From SHZL01 sp963815185 (GTDB taxonomy: Bacteria; Pseudomonadota; Gammaproteobacteria; Xanthomonadales; SZUA-36): a stretch of 64,000 nucleotides of DNA. Under the pieces are notes generated by a model. That model had not been told where the DNA came from. It saw only the letters and a list, made by a program, of their open reading frames with translations, and did not search any database. The position numbers were made by a program, and so were the translations under genes. The stretch is from NCBI GenBank assembly GCA_963815185.1, contig CAWFGC010000011.1:186001-250000 (forward strand), read 5' to 3'. Shown one piece after another: positions 58,118 through 64,000 of the stretch; positions within the stretch are counted from its first letter, which is position 1, and each line of letters begins with the position of its first letter.

Positions 58118-58190
58118 GGCATCATTGTCTCAACGGAAGCAACTGAGTTCCCGAAACCGGTATATTTTGATTGAAAATCGGAGGGCTGTT

Positions 58191-59013
58191 TTGAAAATCC
58201 AAAGTAATCTCCTCTTGCTCTGCCTGATTATTTTTTCATTCGCGGACCCCGCTTGTGCCGCAAGCGTGGATGGCATACCGCTGCATTCATCAACGAGCGG
58301 CGCCGGGCCCGGCACGGTAATCCTGGTGCACGGCTGGACTTGCGATGATACGACATGGGAATCACAGGTTCCCGTGCTTTCCCGCAACTATCGAGTCATT
58401 ACGCTGGACTTGCCGGGGCACGGGCAAAGTGGTTCGCCGAATGATGGCGGAGTTGTCTATTGACCTGTTTGCCCGCGCGATCGAATCGGTCCGCAACGAA
58501 GCCAAAGTCGATCGGGTGGTGCTGGCAGGGCACAGCATGGGCACACCGGTGATCATTCAATACGCGCGTTTGTATCCACAACATACTATCGCCCTGGTGT
58601 TCGTAGATGGCCTGGTCGCGCTGCCGCAAAATCCGCCCGATGCCGATCAATTCGCCGGACCGAACGGCCTGAAGGCGCGCGAAGACATGATCCGAACCAT
58701 GTTCTCTTCATCCACGACCCCGGATATGCAGCAACATATCCTGTCGATGATGCTGGCCGCGCCTGAAGCAACAGCGGTGGGGGCAATAAAGGCGGCCCTG
58801 GATCCTTCGGTCTGGAAGGAGGATGTGTTCACGCAGCCGGTGCTCGGTATCTATGCGGAAAACTCTTCGATGGCTGACGTCGATTACATGAAAACACGTT
58901 TTCCAAGACTCGATTATTTCGAGATTCCCGGCACCGGTCATTTCCTGATGCTGGAAAAACCGGACGAGTTCAACCGTTTGCTCATGGCGTTCCTGGATAA
59001 ACTGACTTATTGA
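58191..59013 (+). CDS. Secreted alpha/beta hydrolase, frame broken near 58440
   Basis: About 275 residues when repaired. The signal peptide is SNLLLLCLIIFSFADPACAA. The first frame holds VILVHGWTCDDTTWESQ and LDLPGHGQSG, the second MAELSIDLFARAIESVRNEA, the nucleophile elbow LAGHSMGTPVI and the histidine in GTGHFLMLEKP. The start is TTG at 58191 with GGAGGG upstream. The break lies near 58440 after GQSGSP. As an exported hydrolase it may cleave the ester outside the cytoplasm before uptake by the adjoining receptor. It converges with that receptor gene. Confidence 0.7.
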
Positions 59014-59090
59014 CCGGGCAAATCAGCCCCGGTCAAGTGACTGAGTGATGTCGCCGCAGCATGGCTTGCGTCCGGTCATGCCAAGTGGCG

Positions 59091-61418
59091 TCAGAAATGG
59101 TAGCTGGCCTGCACAAACCATTCCCGTGGGCGCCCGTATATGGCGCTGGCAAAGCCCAGGCTTTCCAATACGCCCACACCCATCGCCTTGTAGGTCTTGT
59201 CCGCCGCGTTGGTCACACCGGCGGCTATCTCCCAGGTACGGTTGGCGCTCTCCAAGGCGGCGCGCAGATTGACCAGGCCATAACCGTCCTGCGCCGTCGA
59301 CTCGGTATTGACCGCATCGAAGTAGACCTTGCTGCGATAACTGTAATCGGCACGCAATACGATATTGCCCCAGTTCTGCAGCGGGAACGAATATTGGCCG
59401 CCGAGGGCCACGGTCCACTTGGGGGCGCCAATGAGTTTGTTCGCGGTGGTGATATCAGCGCCCGGCGCGATCTTGGTGTACTTGGAATCCAGGTAGCCGA
59501 CCGAGGCGGTCAGGTTCAGGCGCTCTGTCGGCACCGCCTCGAATTCCAGCTCAAACCCCTGCACCTCAGCCTGTGCCGCATTGCCGACAACGATCGATTG
59601 CAAGCCATCCACAACGGTGCTCAAGGTAAACTGCAGGTCCTTGTAATCGTCATAGAACGCCGCGCCATTGATGCGCACGCGGCGGCCCAGAAGCTCGGAC
59701 TTGAATCCTGCCTCATAACTCCACATCTTTTCCGGATCGAAGGATTGCAATTCATTGAGCCCCCGCGCCCGGCCGTTGAAACCGCCGCTCTTATAGCCTT
59801 TCGCGGCAGAAACATAGGTCATGAAATCCTCGTTCCACTGGTAATCGAGACCGATCCGATGCGAGACATCGTCCCAGGACTTGCCGTCAGTTGTTGGCGA
59901 GAGTAGATAAAAGCCGCTGCGGGTAATATATGACGAAGCAAAGAAATCCTTCTTGTCCTTGGTGTAACGGATGCCGTAGGTGCCGCTCAGCTTGTCGGTG
60001 AAGGCCCAGCTACCCTGGCCATAAACCGATTTGCTGTCTGTCTTCTGTTTCAGCGTGTTGAACTGGTCCAGGTCGAAAATCATGTTCAACGGGTTGCCGG
60101 CGCCTCCTGCACAGGGCAGTGGCACACCGGGAGGTGGTGGGCAGCTTACCGGCCCCAGGGGTATGAATGCACCGGGCAGGGCTTCAAGCGCCGGGAACAA
60201 GTCGCTATGTGCCTTGATATCAAAGGTACCGGTGCCGTTCTCATGCAGGTAGTAAAGGCCGGTCACCCAGGTCAGGCGGTCATCGAAGGACTGGCCTGAT
60301 AGCTGCAGTTCCTGGCTGGTCTGTTTGACGTCGTTATGGTCCTCTTCATCGATAATCCTTATCGGCGAACCGTCGGGGTCGGTGCCGAAGGCCAGATTCA
60401 TTTTCCGGTAAGCGCTGATCGACTTGAACGTCAGGCCATTGCCTTCCCAGGTAATCGTTGCCGAGATGCCCCGGATCTTCTGATCGTTGAAATTCTTGTC
60501 GGTGGAAAGATCTATGAACGGATCAGCGGTGATATAACGTTCGTCATAGGGGGGCAGCAAGGCATTGTGCAATGCCACCAGCGGCGCCGAGGTATTGATG
60601 GCCTCGGTATGATGGTAGGAAAACTGTTCCTTCACCCGGGTATAGTCCACCGAGATCAATGCTTCCAAATTAGGGGTCGGGTTCCAGTCGAGCACACCCT
60701 GAAAGGCATTATTGTCCTCATCGCCCGGGTGTTCACCCGTCAAGGGCCGCGACCCGAAGCCATTGGCATTGGTGCTGCTGACCGCCAGTTTTGCGTTCAA
60801 CACGTCTTTGACCAGGGGCAGAGAGACACTTGCGCGTGCATTGAAGCGGTCATAACGGCCGATCCTGGCCTCGATAAAACCCTCTGTTTCACTTGCCGGT
60901 TTGCGCGTAATCACATTGATCGCGCCACCGATGGTATTTTTCCCGTACAGCGTGCCCTGCGGTCCACGCAGGATTTCGATACGCTCGATGTCCACCAAAT
61001 CGAGAATGCTGCCCAGGCTGCGCGCCAGGTAGACGCCATCGACGTAAACACTGACGCCCGGGTCGGTGCTGAGTATGTAATCGAACTGGCCGACGCCGCG
61101 TATGTAGGCCTGTCCGGAGTTCTTGCCGGCAATGGCGCTGGCAAAAAAGGACATGTTTGGGGTGATGTTGCTGACCTCATCCAGACTGGTAATGGATCGT
61201 ATGGCCAGATCATCGCCGGTGAAGGCGGAGACCGAAACCGGGGCTTCCTGCAAGGACTCCTCTACCTTGCGGGCGGTAATCGTGATTTCTTCGAGTGTGC
61301 CGGCGGTTTGATTTTCATCCTCTGCCCGCGTGCCTGCGGGTAAGGTTGCAAGCAAGATAACCAGCACAGAAGCGAATCGAAAACTGTAGTGCCCCAGACA
61401 GAATTGTGAAGTGTTCAC
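59091..61418 (-). CDS. TonB-dependent receptor 2
   Basis: An intact outer-membrane receptor of about 775 residues. Signal peptide (FRFASVLVILLATLPAGTRA), TonB-box region (LEEITITARKVEESLQEAPV), plug (YIRGVGQFDYILSTDPGVSV, ILRGPQGTLYGKNTIGGAIN) and a barrel ending with WFVQASYHF. A GTG at 61418 has GGAGG upstream at good spacing; an ATG at 61433 is in frame but poorly placed. It resembles the first receptor closely in the plug and in a loop rich in Cys and Pro (LPCAGGAGNPLNM), so both probably take up related organic substrates. Confidence 0.88.
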   Translation of the reverse strand: MNTSQFCLGHYSFRFASVLVILLATLPAGTRAEDENQTAGTLEEITITARKVEESLQEAPVSVSAFTGDDLAIRSITSLDEVSNITPNMSFFASAIAGKNSGQAYIRGVGQFDYILSTDPGVSVYVDGVYLARSLGSILDLVDIERIEILRGPQGTLYGKNTIGGAINVITRKPASETEGFIEARIGRYDRFNARASVSLPLVKDVLNAKLAVSSTNANGFGSRPLTGEHPGDEDNNAFQGVLDWNPTPNLEALISVDYTRVKEQFSYHHTEAINTSAPLVALHNALLPPYDERYITADPFIDLSTDKNFNDQKIRGISATITWEGNGLTFKSISAYRKMNLAFGTDPDGSPIRIIDEEDHNDVKQTSQELQLSGQSFDDRLTWVTGLYYLHENGTGTFDIKAHSDLFPALEALPGAFIPLGPVSCPPPPGVPLPCAGGAGNPLNMIFDLDQFNTLKQKTDSKSVYGQGSWAFTDKLSGTYGIRYTKDKKDFFASSYITRSGFYLLSPTTDGKSWDDVSHRIGLDYQWNEDFMTYVSAAKGYKSGGFNGRARGLNELQSFDPEKMWSYEAGFKSELLGRRVRINGAAFYDDYKDLQFTLSTVVDGLQSIVVGNAAQAEVQGFELEFEAVPTERLNLTASVGYLDSKYTKIAPGADITTANKLIGAPKWTVALGGQYSFPLQNWGNIVLRADYSYRSKVYFDAVNTESTAQDGYGLVNLRAALESANRTWEIAAGVTNAADKTYKAMGVGVLESLGFASAIYGRPREWFVQASYHF

Positions 61419-61477
61419 AGCCGTAACCTCCATCTATCAGCCGATTAGGTATGGTTCTTTTATGGGGCGCGACGAAT

Positions 61478-61505
61478 CTTGGCGTTCGTTTCAAACTGCG
61501 CCAAG
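61478..61505. repeat. Inverted repeat upstream of the second receptor gene
   Basis: CTTGGCG (61478-61484) and CGCCAAG (61499-61505) are perfect 7-base arms with a 14-base spacer, about 60 bases before the receptor start. It could be an operator or a leader hairpin. The rest of the 325-base divergent intergenic region shows no gene. Confidence 0.4.
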
Positions 61506-61743
61506 CAAACTCTAGAAGCATCGCCAAATCAATGTATAGAATAAAATTCAGCCTGCGATCGTGTGCAACGCGGCCGGATTTTTGCCGGTGCAGGTATCGC
61601 CGGCATGTTCCGCATCGAGACTGATGGCAGGATGTTCCCCGGCACCCTGGTGGGGCCATGTTCTAATCTGAACATTGTTCAAGCAAGCATGCGGGACGCT
61701 CTGATAATGTTGAACGCATTGACAGCCATACTGAATCCCTATC

Positions 61744-62733
61744 TTGAGCAGCGCTGAAAAAACCGCCTTCATCACGGGTGCCACCGGGTTTGTCGGTCTC
61801 AATATCGCCAGGCAACTGGTCGAAAGTGGCTGGCAGGTCATCGCGTTGCACCGCCAGACATCCAGCGTGGCTTATCTTGAACGGCTGCCTGTTGCGCGGG
61901 TCATCGGCGATATCCTGGAGCCGGATACGCTGATACGGGCGATGCCGGAAGCGGCGGACGCGGTCTTTCATGTTGCGGCGGATTTGAACATGTGGTCACG
62001 CTGCAACAGCGCACAAACAGCAGTCAACGTGGAAGGCACGAGGAACATGGTGGCGGCGGCGTTGGCCAGGCGAGCCAAACGCTTCATATTGACCTCCACC
62101 ATCTCGGCTTATGGTCATCAGGCCATTCCCGTCACAGAAACGACGCCGAGCACTGCGCCTCGTTCCTGGGTCAACTATGAACGCAGTAAGTGGGAAGCGG
62201 AAGAAGCCGTTCGAGGCGGCAAGCAGCAGGGACTGTTCACCGTTATCATCAATCCCTGTGCTATTTTCGGCCCCTGGGATACACACAGTTGGGCGCAGAT
62301 GATTTATCTGATACGTGACGGAAAACTCAAGGGAATTCCGCCCGGAAATATCACGATCAACCATGTCGCGGAAGTGGCCAAAGCCCATCTGGCAGCCGTT
62401 ACGCACGGCCGCAGCGGCGAGAATTACATTCTTAATGGCGAGGTAATTTCATTCGAAGGATTGTTCCGGCTGATCGCCGATGAGTTGGGTGTCGAACTCA
62501 ATGCCAGGGTCATGCCGTCCGCGGTGCTGAAACTCTTTGCCCATATCGGCACGGCGCTGGCGGTTTTCACCGGAAAGCCGCCGCAGATCACTCCGGAAAT
62601 GGCGGCACTGATGTGTGCCGACACCCGCTGCGACACCGACAAGGCTGAACGGGAGCTGGGGCACCGCCGGGTTCCGGTAAGGACCTGCATCAAAGACAGC
62701 ATCGCCTGGCTCCGGTCTGAAAATCTGCTCTGA
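61744..62733 (+). CDS. Extended SDR, NAD-dependent epimerase/dehydratase family
   Basis: A 329-residue Rossmann-fold oxidoreductase. The dinucleotide motif is FITGATGFVGLNIARQL, the catalytic pair YxxxK is NYERSKWEAEEA and the serine region is ILTSTISAYG. It resembles dihydroflavonol-4-reductase/3-beta-hydroxysteroid dehydrogenase-like enzymes, so a hydroxyl/ketone conversion is plausible. Start: the only start in frame is TTG at 61744, since a stop lies just upstream; no good ribosome site is seen, so the true start remains uncertain. It converges with the second PQQ dehydrogenase. Confidence 0.75.
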   Translation: MSSAEKTAFITGATGFVGLNIARQLVESGWQVIALHRQTSSVAYLERLPVARVIGDILEPDTLIRAMPEAADAVFHVAADLNMWSRCNSAQTAVNVEGTRNMVAAALARRAKRFILTSTISAYGHQAIPVTETTPSTAPRSWVNYERSKWEAEEAVRGGKQQGLFTVIINPCAIFGPWDTHSWAQMIYLIRDGKLKGIPPGNITINHVAEVAKAHLAAVTHGRSGENYILNGEVISFEGLFRLIADELGVELNARVMPSAVLKLFAHIGTALAVFTGKPPQITPEMAALMCADTRCDTDKAERELGHRRVPVRTCIKDSIAWLRSENLL

Positions 62734-62792
62734 TAAGAACTACTGAAATCACCCTGCAGGGGGATCGGGTGTTTGCGTAGGCTCCGGTTGAT

Positions 62793-64000
62793 TTACTGCT
62801 TGAGCGCGTAGGCGATGACGTAATCTCCCGGGGTCGTTCTGTAGAGCGCATGCCCGCCGGCGGCAATGACCACGTACTGGCGGCCATCAACCGAGTAGGT
62901 CATGGGTGTCGCCTGCCCTCCCGCAGGAAGTTTGGTCTTCCACAGGACTTCACCTGTCTCAACATCAAAGGCGCGGAATTTGTCGTCGACCGTGGCGGCA
63001 ATGAAGACCACGCCACCGGCGGTGACGATTGCACCACCCCCGCTCGGCGTGCCCATTTCGAGGGGGATGGGAAGGGGCAACAATTTCTCCAGGGAACCCA
63101 GGGCCACCTGCCATTTAATGGTTGCATTTACCATGTCCACCGCCGTCAGCCGCCCCCAGGGGGGCTTCGTGCATGGAGCGCCAAGAGGGGAGGTGAGAAA
63201 GTAGTTTTCGACGGAGTAGGGCGTATCCCGCTGGGGAAAGCGAATGATCTTACTGACATCCATGTCGCTGGGCGGGGCATCCTCTGCATTGCTACCTGAG
63301 CGCGGAACGAGTTTTGCTACTGCAGGCATATTGAGCGTATTGACGATGAGCAGGTGATGGCTCGGATCGTATGCGCCGCCGCTCCAGTTCGCGCCGCCGG
63401 CAAAGGGTGGCATTAACACAGTTCCCTGCAGGCTGGGGGGCGTATACATTCCATCGTGACGCAGGGCCTCGATCTTTTTCCGGCAAGAGCGACGATCAAT
63501 AAAGGTAAATCCCCAGGCATCTTCGGGACCCACACCCTGAGCGACCAGCGGCGGAGGAAATCGCGGTACCGGTTGTGTCGGCGATAACCACTCACCTGCG
63601 ACACCTCCCTGAGGCACCGGTCGTTCGTCGATGGGAAACAATGGTTCTCCCGTTTCCCGGTTAAATACGAATATCAGGCCCTGTTTGGTCAGTTGAATCA
63701 CCGCAGGTATCACCCGCCCGTCTCTGGGTATATCAACCAGAATGGGCTGGGCAGGCAGATCGTAGTCCCACACGTCGTGATGAACGATCTGATAATGCCA
63801 GACCATTTCACCACTCTTGCCCCGCAAGGCGACCAGTGAGTCGGTATAGCGGTTTTCTCCCGGCCGTTGCCCACCGTAGAAGTCCGGGCTTGGACTGGTG
63901 GTCGGCAAGAACACCAGGCCGCGTTCTTCATCAACTGACATCATTGACCAGACATTTCCGTGCCCGGTCACCCCTGCACTGTTCTCAAGCCAGGTAGCCA
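62793..64000 (-). CDS. PQQ-dependent dehydrogenase 2 (partial, start outside window)
   Basis: The C-terminal two-thirds of a quinoprotein closely similar to the module A enzyme. The frame stays open to the right edge (about ATWLENSAGVTGHGNVWSMM). Shared motifs: FYGGQRPGENRYTDSLVAL, VHHDVWDYDLPAQPILVDI and FVFNRETGEPLFPIDERPVP. No CxxCH haem motif is seen in this part. The signal peptide lies outside the window. The similarity to the first copy supports duplication of the pathway genes. Confidence 0.88.
   Translation of the reverse strand, partial: ATWLENSAGVTGHGNVWSMMSVDEERGLVFLPTTSPSPDFYGGQRPGENRYTDSLVALRGKSGEMVWHYQIVHHDVWDYDLPAQPILVDIPRDGRVIPAVIQLTKQGLIFVFNRETGEPLFPIDERPVPQGGVAGEWLSPTQPVPRFPPPLVAQGVGPEDAWGFTFIDRRSCRKKIEALRHDGMYTPPSLQGTVLMPPFAGGANWSGGAYDPSHHLLIVNTLNMPAVAKLVPRSGSNAEDAPPSDMDVSKIIRFPQRDTPYSVENYFLTSPLGAPCTKPPWGRLTAVDMVNATIKWQVALGSLEKLLPLPIPLEMGTPSGGGAIVTAGGVVFIAATVDDKFRAFDVETGEVLWKTKLPAGGQATPMTYSVDGRQYVVIAAGGHALYRTTPGDYVIAYALKQ

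Noticed and set aside
1..64000. CRISPR arrays, rRNA or tRNA genes
   Set aside because: I saw no regularly spaced repeats and no cloverleaf or rRNA-like segments by reading; a covariance-model search would be needed to exclude small RNAs.

Overview
The window reads as chromosome of a gammaproteobacterium. Evidence is the gene content and order: Hda, the pntAA-pntAB-pntB transhydrogenase, the amgK-murU peptidoglycan-recycling pair, a sufR-sufBCDS operon, parC/parE, and the run pyrG-kdsA-eno-ftsB-ispD-ispF. The accessory part is rich in TonB receptors, PQQ dehydrogenases and CoA-dependent catabolic enzymes, which suggests an aerobic heterotroph. I cannot name a genus. I see no rRNA, tRNA or CRISPR array.

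Layout. 1-15 kb: the end of hda, a lipoprotein, transhydrogenase, murU/amgK, the SUF Fe-S operon and a TPR-sulfotransferase. 14.4-17.8 kb: an FAD monooxygenase and a GT-C glycosyltransferase. 17.9-20.4 kb: a small foreign-looking HlyD plus cation-efflux gene pair, heavily frame-broken. 21-31.6 kb: core genes parC, parE, an outer-membrane barrel, then pyrG to ispF. 31.5-64 kb: a large catabolic region that begins with a truncated VOC-domain remnant abutting ispF and runs off the right edge.

The catabolic region seems to have two related modules. Module A (about 31.8-48.9 kb) has a minus-strand operon: a TetR regulator, two hydantoinase-A-type subunits, a small zinc-ribbon protein, a possible URO-D-like protein, a hydantoinase-B-type subunit and an acyl-CoA ligase. 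A DUF35/thiolase pair follows. Diverging from tetR are a TonB receptor, an HSL-type esterase and a secreted PQQ dehydrogenase. Three near-identical 19-bp palindromes lie before tetR, before the receptor and before the DUF35/thiolase pair, so this is probably one TetR regulon. The composition parallels acetophenone/acetone carboxylases followed by beta-keto-acid CoA ligation and thiolysis. The inferred flow is ester import and hydrolysis, alcohol oxidation to a ketone, ATP-dependent carboxylation, CoA ligation and cleavage. Module B (about 48.9-64 kb) has four secreted or anchored barrel-like proteins, another HSL esterase, a DHDPS-family lyase, an AraC regulator, a second CoA ligase, a second DUF35/thiolase-like pair lacking the thiolase cysteine, a secreted alpha/beta hydrolase, a second TonB receptor, an SDR and a second PQQ dehydrogenase.

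Many genes have single-base reading-frame breaks, including essential, apparently single-copy parE and eno. Many of these are therefore probably sequence or assembly indels rather than true pseudogenes. Each is flagged in its entry.
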